This document shows positions 35,430 to 45,078 of a stretch of DNA of 64,000 nucleotides, one piece after another. Every line of letters starts with the position of its first letter. Position 1 is the stretch's first letter. Source of the stretch: Hyphomicrobiales bacterium (GTDB taxonomy: Bacteria > Pseudomonadota > Alphaproteobacteria > Rhizobiales > JAJFHC01). The stretch covers positions 17,185 through 81,184 of the forward strand of contig JAJFHC010000020.1 in NCBI GenBank assembly GCA_021775835.1, written 5' to 3'. The notes under the pieces were generated by a model, which saw only the letters and a list, made by a program, of their open reading frames with translations, made no database searches and had not been told where the DNA came from. The translations under genes were made by a program, and so were the position numbers.

Positions 35430-35458
35430 CTGAAGCCTCTTGAGGTCTCTGTGGTCGC

Positions 35459-36331
35459 CTAATCCAGCACACGCCCGGCCACGGCGTCCAGCTTCTTCAG
35501 CAATTCGGGGTCACGTGCGTCCGGCGCGGTAATGATGGATACATCAAGGACTTTGTCGCTGCCCATTGGGCACGGTTCGTGTTCATGGGGAAAGTCCGCC
35601 GCCAGCCGGGCCACAATCCGGGCCGCGTTCGAGGCATTGGCTTGAAGCGTTCGGATGATCTCCGCCACATCCACATCGCCATGGTCGGGATGCCAGCAGT
35701 CGAAATCCGTAACCATGGCCACGGTCGCATAACAAAGCTCCGCCTCCCGGGCGAGTTTCGCTTCCGGCATGTTGGTCATGCCGATCACATCGCAACCCCA
35801 TGACCGGTACATCTGGGATTCCGCGTATGTTGAAAACTGCGGCCCTTCCATCACCAGATAAGTGCCGCCACGTTGGCACGTTACCCCCTCCGCACTCGCG
35901 GCCGCCTCCAGTCGGTCAACCAGACCGGGACTCACAGGACGCGCCATGGGCACGTGTGCGACACAGCCCTTGCCGAAGAAGCTCTTTTCGCGGGCAAATG
36001 TCCGGTCGATAAACTGATCCGCAAGAAGAAACGTGCCAGGCGGCAGATCCTCGCGAAACGACCCGCAGGCCGATACCGAAACCAGGTCGGTCACGCCGCA
36101 GCGTTTCAATGCATCGATATTTGCGCGGTAATCAATATCGGTCGGCGACAGAACATGACCGCGACCGTGCCGCGGCATGAACCGGACCGGCAGGCCATTG
36201 ATGTCACCGTGAAGGATCTGGTCTGAAGGCGTGCCCCAAGGCGATACCACCGTTTTCCAATGGGTGTTTTCAAGTCCCGGCAGATCGTACAACCCACTGC
36301 CGCCCATAACCCCCAGCACCGCCTTTGTCAC
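35459..36331 (-). CDS. mtnP: S-methyl-5'-thioadenosine phosphorylase
   Basis: Splits methylthioadenosine into adenine and methylthioribose-1-phosphate. 290 residues from GTG 36331, which has AAGGAGA at proper spacing; the longer ATG frame at 36370 runs toward the upstream terminator and lacks a site. Motifs: [89 protein letters not shown]. First gene of the mtnP-apt-mtnA operon. Confidence 0.94.
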   Translation of the reverse strand: MTKAVLGVMGGSGLYDLPGLENTHWKTVVSPWGTPSDQILHGDINGLPVRFMPRHGRGHVLSPTDIDYRANIDALKRCGVTDLVSVSACGSFREDLPPGTFLLADQFIDRTFAREKSFFGKGCVAHVPMARPVSPGLVDRLEAAASAEGVTCQRGGTYLVMEGPQFSTYAESQMYRSWGCDVIGMTNMPEAKLAREAELCYATVAMVTDFDCWHPDHGDVDVAEIIRTLQANASNAARIVARLAADFPHEHEPCPMGSDKVLDVSIITAPDARDPELLKKLDAVAGRVLD

Positions 36332-36374
36332 GATCTTTCTCCTTTCCACAATTGCCACACTGCCTGCCAAACGA

Positions 36375-36406
36375 CAAAGGGCCCCTTATGGCGAAGGGGC
36401 CCTTTG
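36375..36406 (-). terminator. Strong terminator after petC
   Basis: A perfect 13-bp stem (36375-36387 with 36394-36406, core AAAGGGCCCCTT) and a 6-nt loop lie between the petC stop and mtnP. On the minus strand the stem ends CCCTTTG and is followed by a T-containing run. It should separate the bc1 operon from methionine salvage. Confidence 0.75.
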
Positions 36407-36427
36407 TTCAAAACCTTAGAGTCCTGA

Positions 36428-37261
36428 TCAGTGATCGATGCGCGACCACAATTTCTTTGTCGTGAAATAGAGCAGTCCGGCCAGGATGAACAGATAAATC
36501 ATGACCTGGAATCCTATACGCTTGCGTTCTTCGAGTTTGGGCTCCGCGGCCCACATCAGGAATTGCGCAACGTCCCTGGACATCTGCGGCACGCTGGCGG
36601 CAGTTCCGTCGCTATATTCCACTGCATCTTCACTCAGTGGCGAGGCCATGGCGATCTGATGGCCTGGAAACGCCGCGTTGTAACTCATGCCTTCCGCCAG
36701 TTCCATTCCGGCAGGCTCGTCCTTGTAACCGGTCATGAGCGCATAAAGGTAGTCGGGACCATTTGCCCGAGCCTTGGCCATAACCGAAAGATCCGGCGGC
36801 AGAGCGCCGCCATTTGCGCTTCGGGCTGCATTGTCATTGGGGAACGGAGAAACAAACCGGTCACTGAGCCTGCCCGGGCGATCAAACATGTCGCCATCTT
36901 CGTTCGGTCCATCCTGAACCTCTGCTTCAGCGGCAATGGCCTTCACCTGAGCCTCCGGAAACTCCGGCCCGCCGGGCTCCCCCAAATTGCGATAGGACAG
37001 ATACTTCATTGAGTGGCAAGCCGCGCACACTTCCTTGTAGACCTGAAATCCGCGCTGGACCGACGCCCGGTCGAATGTCCCAAAGACACCGTTGAACGAC
37101 CAGTCCTGGGCTTCTATCGCGGGCGCATCCCCTGCAGCCTTGGCATCGCCGACGACCATCGGACCCGACACAAGCATGACAGCCGCCACAAAAGCCGGAC
37201 GAAAGACCGCCGACATGGGGTTCCCGGTCAGCACGCGCATTGTATTTTCTTTCCTGCTCAT
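36428..37261 (-). CDS. petC: Cytochrome c1 of the cytochrome bc1 complex
   Basis: 277 residues from ATG 37261 (GGGGAG upstream); a longer frame overlaps petB. A signal peptide ends at about GDAKAA. The haem c motif is CAACH in YKEVCAACHSMKYLSYRNLG, and the axial Met lies in MSYNAAFPGHQIAM. A C-terminal anchor (GFQVMIYLFILAGLLYFTTK) is followed by KLWSRIDH. It carries electrons from the Rieske centre to cytochrome c. Third gene of petABC. Confidence 0.95.
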   Translation of the reverse strand: MSRKENTMRVLTGNPMSAVFRPAFVAAVMLVSGPMVVGDAKAAGDAPAIEAQDWSFNGVFGTFDRASVQRGFQVYKEVCAACHSMKYLSYRNLGEPGGPEFPEAQVKAIAAEAEVQDGPNEDGDMFDRPGRLSDRFVSPFPNDNAARSANGGALPPDLSVMAKARANGPDYLYALMTGYKDEPAGMELAEGMSYNAAFPGHQIAMASPLSEDAVEYSDGTAASVPQMSRDVAQFLMWAAEPKLEERKRIGFQVMIYLFILAGLLYFTTKKLWSRIDH

Positions 37262-37280
37262 GTCAGTCAGCTCCCCGCCT

Positions 37281-38585
37281 TCAAGTCCGACTGTCCGGAG
37301 ACGCGGTCGCACCGCTTGTGGCGGCACCACCAGAGCCACCACCGGAATCCCCGCTCTTCTTCTTGGATTTGGCCAACACCGCTTCACTGATGCTTGCCGG
37401 CAATTGCCTCGGTCGCTCGATCAGACCCAGAATTGGCAAAATGACCAGGAAGTGAAGGAAGTAGTAGGCCGTCAGCAAGCGCGCAGCAATGACGTAGCCA
37501 CCTTCCGGCGGCTTCGCGCCGAGATAGCCTAGCCCAATGCACACAAGTACGAAAATCCAGAAGAACTGCTTGTAGAGTGGACGAAACACTGCAGAGCGAA
37601 CCTTGGACGTATCCAGCCACGGCAGGATGAACAACACCCCGATCGCCGCGAACATGCAGAGCACGCCGCCAAGCTTTGATGGGATCGCCCTCAGGATGGC
37701 GTAGAACGGCAGGAAGTACCACTCCGGCACGATATGCGCCGGCGTCACCAACGGGTTCGCCAGTATATAGTTGTCCGTGTGCCCCATTGCGTTGGGCAGA
37801 TAGAAGACAAATGCCGCGAAGACGATAAAGAAGCAAACGGCGGCAAAGCCATCCTTCACGGTGTAATACGGGTGGAATGGAACCGTATCCTGGCTCGACT
37901 TGACGCTGATGCCAGCCGGGTTGCCGTTGCCGGGCACATGCAGAGCCCAGATGTGCAGCCCGACAAGGCCTGTGATGACGAAGGGCAGCAGATAATGCAG
38001 GCTGAAGAACCGGTTCAGTGTCGGATTGTCGACCGAGAAACCGCCCCACAACCAGGTCACCACATAGTCACCGACCATCGGGATGGCACCAAACAGGCTG
38101 GTGATCACCTTGGCACCCCAGAAACTCATCTGACCCCACGGCAGCACATACCCCATAAAGGCTGTGGCCATCATGGCAAGATAGATCAGGACCCCGATAA
38201 TCCAGAGCACTTCACGCGGCGCCTTGTATGACCCGTAATACAGTCCGCGGAACATGTGGATATAGACCGCAATGAAGAACATCGATGCGCCGTTGGCATG
38301 CAGATATCGCAGCAGCCAGCCGTAATTCACGTCGCGCATGATATGCTCGACGCTTGAAAACGCCATTTCCGTGTGCGGCGTATAATGCATCGCAAGGACG
38401 ATACCGGTGATCAGCTGGGCCACCAGGCAAAACGACAGAATGCCACCGAACGTCCAGAAGTAGTTCAGATTCTTCGGCGTTGGAAACACAATGAAAGAAG
38501 AATGTACAAGCCCGATAATCGGAAGTCTGCTCTCGAACCAGCGGCCAAAGGCGCTGGTCGGCTGATAGGTCGAATGTCCGCTCAT
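37281..38585 (-). CDS. petB: Cytochrome b of the cytochrome bc1 complex
   Basis: 434 residues and about eight transmembrane helices. Haem-binding His residues are in [11 protein letters not shown] and in the [20 protein letters not shown] block, with a second pair in [19 protein letters not shown] and nearby. The Qo-site PEWY motif is present ([20 protein letters not shown]). The C-terminus carries an extra Lys/Ser/Gly-rich tail. It is 14 nt from petA and 19 nt from petC. Confidence 0.96.
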   Translation of the reverse strand: MSGHSTYQPTSAFGRWFESRLPIIGLVHSSFIVFPTPKNLNYFWTFGGILSFCLVAQLITGIVLAMHYTPHTEMAFSSVEHIMRDVNYGWLLRYLHANGASMFFIAVYIHMFRGLYYGSYKAPREVLWIIGVLIYLAMMATAFMGYVLPWGQMSFWGAKVITSLFGAIPMVGDYVVTWLWGGFSVDNPTLNRFFSLHYLLPFVITGLVGLHIWALHVPGNGNPAGISVKSSQDTVPFHPYYTVKDGFAAVCFFIVFAAFVFYLPNAMGHTDNYILANPLVTPAHIVPEWYFLPFYAILRAIPSKLGGVLCMFAAIGVLFILPWLDTSKVRSAVFRPLYKQFFWIFVLVCIGLGYLGAKPPEGGYVIAARLLTAYYFLHFLVILPILGLIERPRQLPASISEAVLAKSKKKSGDSGGGSGGAATSGATASPDSRT

Positions 38586-38599
38586 GTCTGCAAGCCCCC

Positions 38600-39154
38600 T
38601 CAGCCGATTTTGATGTTTGTTTCGGACAGAAATTCATAGGCCGGCACAGGAAGGTTTTCCGGCGCCGGTCCCTTGCGGATGCGTCCCGCGGTATCGTAGT
38701 GCGATCCGTGACAAGGGCAGAACCAGCCACCGAAGTCGCCAGCTTGTCCCAGCGGCACGCACCCCAAATGCGTACAAACGCCGACCATCACGAGAAACTT
38801 CTCGTTCGTGGCGCGGTTCTTGTCGTCCGCCTTCGCGTCGTCGCCGATATTGTTGTTGCGGGCGTTTTGATCAGGCAGTTCATCGAGCGGCACAGCCCGG
38901 GCCTCTTCGATTTCCTTGCCAGTGCGGTGCCGTATGAAAACCGGGTTTCCGCGCCATTTGACCGTGATGCTCTGGCCTTCTTCGAGCGCGCTCAAATCGA
39001 CTTCGATCGAGGCCAGCGCCTTGACCGAAGCGTCCGGGTTCATCTGATCGATGAACGGCCACACCAAGCCTGCCGCACCAACAGCCGCGACGGTGCCTGT
39101 GGCTATGTAAAGAAAGTCCCGGCGTGTCGGTTCAGCCGTATCCGTATGTGCCAC
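38600..39154 (-). CDS. petA: Rieske iron-sulfur subunit of the cytochrome bc1 complex
   Basis: 184 residues. The N-terminus has a Tat-type signal anchor ([20 protein letters not shown]). The 2Fe-2S ligands are in [16 protein letters not shown] and [20 protein letters not shown], with both disulfide cysteines. It accepts electrons from ubiquinol at the Qo site. First gene of petABC; the 300-nt upstream spacer to divergent trmL should hold the promoter. Confidence 0.96.
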   Translation of the reverse strand: MAHTDTAEPTRRDFLYIATGTVAAVGAAGLVWPFIDQMNPDASVKALASIEVDLSALEEGQSITVKWRGNPVFIRHRTGKEIEEARAVPLDELPDQNARNNNIGDDAKADDKNRATNEKFLVMVGVCTHLGCVPLGQAGDFGGWFCPCHGSHYDTAGRIRKGPAPENLPVPAYEFLSETNIKIG

Positions 39155-39454
39155 CGCTAATCCCCTTGATACCGATAAGAGAAAAGTCCCCAGAAAGACT
39201 CAAAAATTGCATCCTGCTCAAGCAGCCTCCGCGCCGGTTTCACCCCCGAAACGGAACGAATTAGAGACCTGCATCTTGCATTCAATCAATATGAAACTGA
39301 AACAACCGGCAAGCTCAAAAAAACCGCCTGGCAAGGCAGGATTCTGGAGCATCTTTTGGCACTCTTGCCCTAGAATGTCCAGTATCGATCCAACGTTTGG
39401 CAAAATGTCGCATAAATTTCAAACCCCGCTTTCCAAGCCACATTAAGGTCTTCC
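39155..39454. other. Divergent spacer petA / trmL, 300 nt
   Basis: No ORF of note. The region is AT-richer than its neighbours and contains runs such as CTCAAAAAAACC and two TTGGCA hexamers (near 39357 and 39400). Neither hexamer has a good -10 at 16-18 nt. It must contain promoters for petABC and trmL, but I cannot assign them confidently. Confidence 0.3.
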
Positions 39455-39916
39455 ATGCGCATCGCCCTATATCAACCCGATATCCCTCAGAATACCGGAA
39501 CCATTCTTCGCATGGCCGCCTGTTTCGCGCTGTCAACGGACATTGTAGAACCTGCCGGATTTAACCTGTCCGACCGTGCCCTGAAGCGCGCTGGCATGGA
39601 CTACCTCGACCTCGCCCAGGTCACCCGCCATCTGTCTTATGATCACTTCCTGGAAACCACCGCGTCCTCGCGGGTCCTGCTCTTCACCACCCGGGCGGAA
39701 ACACCGTTTCATCAGTTTCAATTCCAGGCCGGCGACACACTCCTGTTTGGCCGTGAAAGCGCCGGGGTTCCCGATCATGTCCACGACACCGTCCATGCCA
39801 GACTGGTTATCCCGATTGTCCCGGCCGCACGGTCACTCAACCTTGCCGTTTCTGTCGCCATGGTGCTTTCGGAGGCTTTGCGTCAAATTGGCGGATTTCC
39901 TGAAACCGGAGACTGA
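39455..39916 (+). CDS. trmL: tRNA (cytidine/uridine-34-2'-O-)-methyltransferase TrmL
   Basis: 153-residue SPOUT (trefoil-knot) methyltransferase that modifies wobble nucleotide 34 of leucine tRNAs. Motif 1 [20 protein letters not shown], motif 2 [16 protein letters not shown] and motif 3 [24 protein letters not shown] (here [20 protein letters not shown]) form the knot. It precedes hemF by 14 nt, a frequent alphaproteobacterial pairing next to petABC. Confidence 0.94.
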   Translation: MRIALYQPDIPQNTGTILRMAACFALSTDIVEPAGFNLSDRALKRAGMDYLDLAQVTRHLSYDHFLETTASSRVLLFTTRAETPFHQFQFQAGDTLLFGRESAGVPDHVHDTVHARLVIPIVPAARSLNLAVSVAMVLSEALRQIGGFPETGD

Positions 39917-39930
39917 GCCAAGATAAGGCC

Positions 39931-40833
39931 ATGACACAGAACACCATTCCCGCCCGAGACAGCCTCGACCAAGAAAAGCAATCCGCCCGATCCTGGTTCG
40001 AGAGCCTGCGCGACCAGATATGTGCCGCGTTCGAAGAAATCGAAGCCACTTTTGACGGACCGCTTTGTGAGCGCGATGCCGGGCAGTTTGTGCGCACCCC
40101 CTGGGAGCGAACCCAGGATGACGACACCAAGGGCGGAGGTGGTGTCATGTCCATGATGCATGGTCGTGTGTTCGAGAAGGTCGGCGTACACACGTCGACG
40201 GTACACGGCGAGTTCTCCCCCGATTTTCGAAAGCAGATTCCCGGTGCCGAAGAGGACCCGCGCTTCTGGGCAAGCGGCATCTCCCTGATCGCCCACATGC
40301 ACAACCCGCATGTGCCGGCAGTCCACATGAACACCCGTTTTGTCGTCACTTCCAAGTCATGGTTTGGCGGCGGTGCAGATCTGACGCCTGTGCTCGATGA
40401 CCGGCGGACGCAAACCGATCCGGACACAGTGGCTTTTCACGGCGCCATGAAGGCGGCCTGCGATCCTCACAAGGTGGCTGACTATGAGCACTACAAGCAG
40501 TGGTGTGATGAATATTTCTTTCTGGCCCACCGCAAGGAGATGCGCGGCATAGGCGGTATTTTTTACGATCATCTCAACAGCGGTGACTGGGATGCCGATT
40601 TTGCCTTTACTCAGGACGTTGGCCGGTGTTTCCTCGAAATCTATCCGGCCCTTGTCCGGCGCAACATGAACACACCCTGGTCAGACGCCCAGCGCGACGA
40701 ACAACTCGTCCGGCGCGGCCGTTACGTTGAATTCAACCTGCTATATGACCGCGGCACCCTGTTCGGCCTGAAGACAGGTGGCAATGTCGATTCCATCCTG
40801 TCGTCCATGCCCCCGGAAGTGAAATGGCCCTGA
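39931..40833 (+). CDS. hemF: Oxygen-dependent coproporphyrinogen III oxidase
   Basis: Haem biosynthesis: oxidative decarboxylation of coproporphyrinogen III to protoporphyrinogen IX. 300 residues: [51 protein letters not shown], the [20 protein letters not shown] block and [20 protein letters not shown], all highly conserved. It shares a transcription unit with trmL and sits beside the bc1 genes, consistent with an aerobic respiratory lifestyle. Confidence 0.95.
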   Translation: MTQNTIPARDSLDQEKQSARSWFESLRDQICAAFEEIEATFDGPLCERDAGQFVRTPWERTQDDDTKGGGGVMSMMHGRVFEKVGVHTSTVHGEFSPDFRKQIPGAEEDPRFWASGISLIAHMHNPHVPAVHMNTRFVVTSKSWFGGGADLTPVLDDRRTQTDPDTVAFHGAMKAACDPHKVADYEHYKQWCDEYFFLAHRKEMRGIGGIFYDHLNSGDWDADFAFTQDVGRCFLEIYPALVRRNMNTPWSDAQRDEQLVRRGRYVEFNLLYDRGTLFGLKTGGNVDSILSSMPPEVKWP

Positions 40834-41087
40834 CATCGACGGCCTGATCCCCTTGAACCAGCCAGGTCTGTCGGGTGTTTCACATTAAGGCGCCGCATAA
40901 TTGCCGTGATATTGCCCCATGATTTGGTGTTCAGGACCATGACTTCCTGTCGCCGTATGTTTCTGCATGCGGTGAATGCGCTGGAGAGCGTCTGCTGCCT
41001 GACAACGCCGGTCAAGTGATCAGCAAATGTAACAACGGGGAGGACGGGTTTCAGCCTTTCGCCCCCGAGAAATAGGAGTATGAGGCC

Positions 41088-42146
41088 TTGAAACAGCAAA
41101 AACTTCTCACGACCGCCTTGGCAATGGTGATTGCCGGAGGTTTGTCCAGCACGGCATTGGCTGTCAATGACGACCCGCTGACGCAGAAATGGGCACCGGG
41201 TGAATGGGGCGCCGATGACAAGGCCGGGGCTGTCAACCGGACGACACCGGAAATGGTCTTGAAAGCAGCAAAACTTGTCAAACGTGGCAAGGTTGCCACC
41301 CTGGGAAAGGTCTACCAGCAGGACGCACCGGCTTTCGGTTCCCGTGGCTGGAGGATGACCATTCCCGGCCTGCCGACCGGCGGTCCCTTCGGCAAGAAGG
41401 AACTGGTCTACAATGACGAATACCTGTCCACGGAAATCGGCCAGATCGGCACCCAGTTCGATGGTCCCGGACACATCGGCGTCATCACGTCGAAGGGTAT
41501 GTATTTCTATAATGGCCGTTTCCTGGAAGATGAAGACGTGACCTCCTACGGTGTCGGTCCCCTAGGTGTTGAACATGTCGCCCAGAAGGGATTTGTCTGT
41601 CGCGGCGTGCTTCTCGATGCGGCCGCCTTGCGCGGTGGCTCGTTGCCGATACCCAAGGCAAATGATCCCGCCGATCCCGGCATTGTCACCGACAAGGACA
41701 TAGAGGAGATGGTCAAACGACAGGGCATCGACCCGATCGGTGAAGGCGACTGTGTTTTCCTCCACACTGGTCATGGCGACGTCTGGCACCCGAAGGATTG
41801 GGACAAATTCGATGCCGCCGAAAAACAGAAGCGTATTGCCAAATTCAATTCCGGCGAGCCCGGCTTTGGCATCTCGGCCTGTGAATACATGGCCTCGCGC
41901 AAGATCATCCTCTGGGGATCGGACGTCTGGGCCTCTGAAGCGGTCGGCAAGGGATTTGGCGGCGAGAACGAACAACCGTTTGAATGCCACATCAACATGA
42001 TGACCCGCAGCGGCATCTGGAACCTGGAAAACATGGACCTGTCGCAACTGGTCGCCGACAAGGCCTATGAGTTCCTCTTTGCCTGGTCTCCCCTGAAGAT
42101 CAAGGGCGGGACCGGTTCACCGGGCAATCCAATCGCCATGTATTGA
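41088..42146 (+). CDS. Exported cyclase-family (kynurenine formamidase-like) metal hydrolase
   Basis: 352 residues. A signal peptide MKQQKLLTTALAMVIAGGLS ending about STALA implies export. The cyclase-family metal site is recognisable as QIGTQFDGPGHIGV (Q replaces the first His of the HxGTHxDxxxH form, as in a known subgroup), with later acidic and His residues (FLHTGHGDVW). It starts at TTG 41088. A better-placed ATG at 41080 after AGGAG reads only ATG AGG CCT TGA, whose stop overlaps the TTG. Substrate unknown. A strong terminator follows. Confidence 0.82.
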   Translation: MKQQKLLTTALAMVIAGGLSSTALAVNDDPLTQKWAPGEWGADDKAGAVNRTTPEMVLKAAKLVKRGKVATLGKVYQQDAPAFGSRGWRMTIPGLPTGGPFGKKELVYNDEYLSTEIGQIGTQFDGPGHIGVITSKGMYFYNGRFLEDEDVTSYGVGPLGVEHVAQKGFVCRGVLLDAAALRGGSLPIPKANDPADPGIVTDKDIEEMVKRQGIDPIGEGDCVFLHTGHGDVWHPKDWDKFDAAEKQKRIAKFNSGEPGFGISACEYMASRKIILWGSDVWASEAVGKGFGGENEQPFECHINMMTRSGIWNLENMDLSQLVADKAYEFLFAWSPLKIKGGTGSPGNPIAMY

Positions 42147-42198
42147 GCGGAGCAACCAAGATCCACCGGCCCGGTTCGGCCGGATAACGATGAAAACG

Positions 42199-42229
42199 AA
42201 GGGGCGCAGGAGACTATTGCGCCCCTTTT
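42199..42229 (+). terminator. Rho-independent terminator after the cyclase gene
   Basis: AAGGGGCGCA (42199-42208) and TGCGCCCCTT (42218-42227) form a perfect 10-bp stem with a 9-nt loop, followed by TTG; the right arm ends in a T-run. It isolates the exported cyclase from the next gene. Confidence 0.85.
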
Positions 42230-42326
42230 GTATTCCCGGGTGAAATTCGGTAGTTTGAGGGAGTTAGTGGCAATCAGGAAATAATAGAGACACAAGAAAG
42301 CAATAATGACACGAGGGAGAAAACAA

Positions 42327-43493
42327 ATGTCGATGATTCGTCTGTCAGCAATACATACCGGATTGTACGCGCCAAGTTCGGCTGGGCAGTATCACAACAC
42401 TCTTTACTCAGATTCGAAGCTCCGGGGCAGACTGGGAGACTTTGCCCGCCCGGACAACGATGCTTTGTCAGCAGCAGGTCCCAGAATCTCCGACGAGCTT
42501 GATCATTACATGGCCGGGAGTATCGCGAAAAAGGCGGTTGGTCTTTCAGGAGCGGACCCGGTGGTTATGATGGTCAACGGATTCCTCTTCGATCCCCGCG
42601 TCTCGGCGTCCGATCCAGCGAACGAATCGGACAATCCCCATGTACGCCTTTTTCACTTTAAGGATTTCGGCGAAGTTGACGAGGTCCGTCATCACACGAC
42701 CGGATGGCCGGGCCGGCTCGACATTCCCAACGGCTCCGACGGCGCCGGCGGTTTGGCCGTCGGGTTTGGATGGTATTCGAATCCCGGATTCGCAAAATCG
42801 CTGATCGCACACTTCAAAAACTTCTATGCCCGTGCCTACGATCTGGGCACCGAGATGGGCTGGCCGCTTCTGACCGGCCTCACCGCCCTGGCAAAACACC
42901 TTCCCGCCGGCAGACCGATCGACATCATGTGTCACAGCATGGGATCGACCGTAACCATTCGCGCAATCGCCCTGGCGGCCAAGTACAACCTGCCGGTGCT
43001 GTCGCGTATCGGCCGGATCATTATCCTGGGCGGTTCAGAATATTCCGGCGAAGCTCAACTGATGTACAACCGTCTGATGACAGTGGCGCGCAACCGGGGA
43101 TGGTCGGCCAAGACCGGACCGTACATCTACAACATCGTGAGCCGCGAGAACGATGTGCTGGACAAGCTCGCCGAAAACTTCGGACCCAAATCATTCTTTT
43201 CCAACACCCAGGTTGTCGGGCACAACGGCCTCAACGCCGCCAGGCACGCCGACCGCTGGATAGACCTGCGAATCGACGGAAGCGACATGCGAAAGTGGGC
43301 CAAATCCGTTCACGGGTTGAAAATTTCGGGCGACAATCCCGAATCCGTCTGGGATCACTGGTACTACTATACCCACAGAGGCAACATGGAGATGTACCGC
43401 CGCATCCTGAGAGATCGAAAGGCCTGGTCATTCAAGAACCTGCGCGCAGCGAAGGTTCCCGAAGGCGTGGCAACGGGATTCTTCGGCGATTGA
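42327..43493 (+). CDS. Alpha/beta hydrolase-like protein of unknown function
   Basis: 388 residues from ATG 42327, which has GAGGGA 8 nt upstream (ATG 42306 lacks one). The nucleophile elbow is CHSMGST in a DIMCHSMGSTVTIRAIALAA context. The upstream strand VVMMVNGFLFDP and the HNGLNAARH segment, a candidate catalytic His, fit a lipase/PGAP1-like serine hydrolase. No signal peptide or membrane segment is evident. It is flanked by a terminator upstream and convergent cca downstream, so it is probably monocistronic. Substrate unknown. Confidence 0.7.
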   Translation: MSMIRLSAIHTGLYAPSSAGQYHNTLYSDSKLRGRLGDFARPDNDALSAAGPRISDELDHYMAGSIAKKAVGLSGADPVVMMVNGFLFDPRVSASDPANESDNPHVRLFHFKDFGEVDEVRHHTTGWPGRLDIPNGSDGAGGLAVGFGWYSNPGFAKSLIAHFKNFYARAYDLGTEMGWPLLTGLTALAKHLPAGRPIDIMCHSMGSTVTIRAIALAAKYNLPVLSRIGRIIILGGSEYSGEAQLMYNRLMTVARNRGWSAKTGPYIYNIVSRENDVLDKLAENFGPKSFFSNTQVVGHNGLNAARHADRWIDLRIDGSDMRKWAKSVHGLKISGDNPESVWDHWYYYTHRGNMEMYRRILRDRKAWSFKNLRAAKVPEGVATGFFGD

Positions 43494-43499
43494 GTTGCT

Positions 43500-44786
43500 C
43501 TAGGGAGTGTCGAGCTGGGCGAGCACCTCGGACTTGCCGGGGTTGCATCCGCGCTCAAGCCAGTACGCCTCGAGGCGGCGGAGGGCGTGGCCGAGCTCCG
43601 GGCCTTCCGGCACGCCACGGTCGATCAGGTCTCGCCCAGCCACAGGAAACACCGGCACTTGAGCGTTGTCGATGCACGCACAGAGTTCCCTCCAACCGAG
43701 ATCGTCCTCCGGTTCTGCGCTCGATGCCCAGGCAATCAGGCCGCCATCGAGAACCGCACGGCGACCATGCGTGTAAAGCGTAGCGGCAACGGCATCATCG
43801 GACATCGGCGGCTTCAGGACCTTGACGGTTTTGAGCGCCGAGACAAGCGCGTCGGCTTGCGAATTGGACAGCCTCAATCGCTTTTTGAAGAGTTCAGGAT
43901 CCGCCGCCTCCGGCAGGAGCACGCCCAGGCGCCGAATAGGGTCGGCGTCAATGCACTTCCATTCTTCGATCGCTGCAAGCCGGCACAGATTATCAACCTT
44001 TGTCCCCGGTCCCAGAATTTCGTCAAGGACTCCCTGTTCTTTCATGGCCCTCAGCACGACGCAGGCAAACGGGGCCACGAGCAGTCGTAGCAACTCCTTG
44101 TGGATTCGCTCCGCCGACAGACCGGCAAGTCCGGCACGCTTGCGGCCGCAAGCCGCCAACCCTTCCGGATCCAGTACGCCATTCCCATGCGTGGCGGAAA
44201 ACCTGAAAAACCTCAGAACTCGAAGAAAATCTTCCTCAATCCGGTCCTCAGGATTTCCCACGAAGCGGACTTGACCGGCTTTAAGATCATGTAGGCCGCC
44301 GACCGGATCATGAAGCGTTCCGTCGTGATCAACATAGATCGCGTTCATGGTGAAATCGCGTCGCGTCGCATCCGCCGACCAGTCCTTCGTAAACGCCACT
44401 CTGGCATGGCGTCCAAAGGTTTCGACGTCATGGCGCAGGGTCGTTATCTCAAAAGAAGCAACCTGATCGTCAACCCGCCGCACCGCTGTAATCGTGCCAT
44501 GGGACAAACCGGTGTCGATGGTCTTGAAACCCGCCGCCGATGCAACAGCCCGGGCCTCTTCCGGCAACAGCGTTGTCGCCAAGTCGATGTCGTCTATTGG
44601 CCGGTCCAGCAGAGCATTGCGGACAGCGCCGCCGACGATTCGCGTGCACGCGCCTTCGGCATTCAGAGCATCCAGAAGCTCGCGCAGGGTTGGCTCCTTG
44701 AACCAGTCCATTGCCTGAAAATCTGTGGCAAGAACACGGCCTGCCGGAAGGCCGTCCGGCATGTCCTCCTGATGTCGGTCGCACAT
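43500..44786 (-). CDS. cca: CCA tRNA nucleotidyltransferase
   Basis: Adds or repairs the 3'-CCA of tRNAs. 428 residues from ATG 44786; ATG 44762, preceded closely by AGGAGG, is an alternative, and the longer frame overlaps DUF6111. Class II motifs: the CTRIVGGAVRNALLDRPIDD region with catalytic carboxylates in IDDIDLAT, RRDFTMNAIYVDHDGTLHDP, then DRIEEDFLRVLRFFRFSATH and GLAGLSAERIHKELLRLL. It is last in the DUF1285-NUDIX-DUF6111-cca operon, a conserved alphaproteobacterial order. Confidence 0.93.
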   Translation of the reverse strand: MCDRHQEDMPDGLPAGRVLATDFQAMDWFKEPTLRELLDALNAEGACTRIVGGAVRNALLDRPIDDIDLATTLLPEEARAVASAAGFKTIDTGLSHGTITAVRRVDDQVASFEITTLRHDVETFGRHARVAFTKDWSADATRRDFTMNAIYVDHDGTLHDPVGGLHDLKAGQVRFVGNPEDRIEEDFLRVLRFFRFSATHGNGVLDPEGLAACGRKRAGLAGLSAERIHKELLRLLVAPFACVVLRAMKEQGVLDEILGPGTKVDNLCRLAAIEEWKCIDADPIRRLGVLLPEAADPELFKKRLRLSNSQADALVSALKTVKVLKPPMSDDAVAATLYTHGRRAVLDGGLIAWASSAEPEDDLGWRELCACIDNAQVPVFPVAGRDLIDRGVPEGPELGHALRRLEAYWLERGCNPGKSEVLAQLDTP

Positions 44787-44808
44787 GGGAATTGCCCCCA
44801 AAGGACGA

Positions 44809-45078
44809 TCAGTCCTTTTCGAATCGACCCGGCTGAATCGTACCGTCTTTATACTGCGCCGGCACATACGTGCCGGTCGGGTCACTGCTGCTGAAGTTGA
44901 CCAGGGTCAATAGCCCGGCAATCATCAGCACAAGCCCGGCAATCACCAGTTTCGGCACAGGCAGAGCCGCCACCAGGTCGGGTCCCGGTTCGATCTTTTT
45001 GGAAAACACAAGATAGGCCGCAAAGCCGACAAACGGCAAAAGCAGCAAACCGATCTCAATTAGAACAACTCGTATCAT
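44809..45078 (-). CDS. DUF6111 family small membrane protein
   Basis: 89 residues with two hydrophobic helices (VVLIEIGLLLLPFVGFAAYL and KLVIAGLVLMIAGLLTLV) and a soluble C-terminus ending QYKDGTIQPGRFEKD. That tail is typical of the small alphaproteobacterial family found between the NUDIX gene and cca. Its ATG overlaps the NUDIX stop (ATGA). Function unknown. Confidence 0.85.
   Translation of the reverse strand: MIRVVLIEIGLLLLPFVGFAAYLVFSKKIEPGPDLVAALPVPKLVIAGLVLMIAGLLTLVNFSSSDPTGTYVPAQYKDGTIQPGRFEKD

Noticed and set aside
40939..41019. 26-residue ORF (MTSCRRMFLHAVNALESVCC...) before the cyclase gene
   Set aside because: AGGA lies only 2 nt from the ATG, no terminator follows, and nothing else supports translation. 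Kept as chance.
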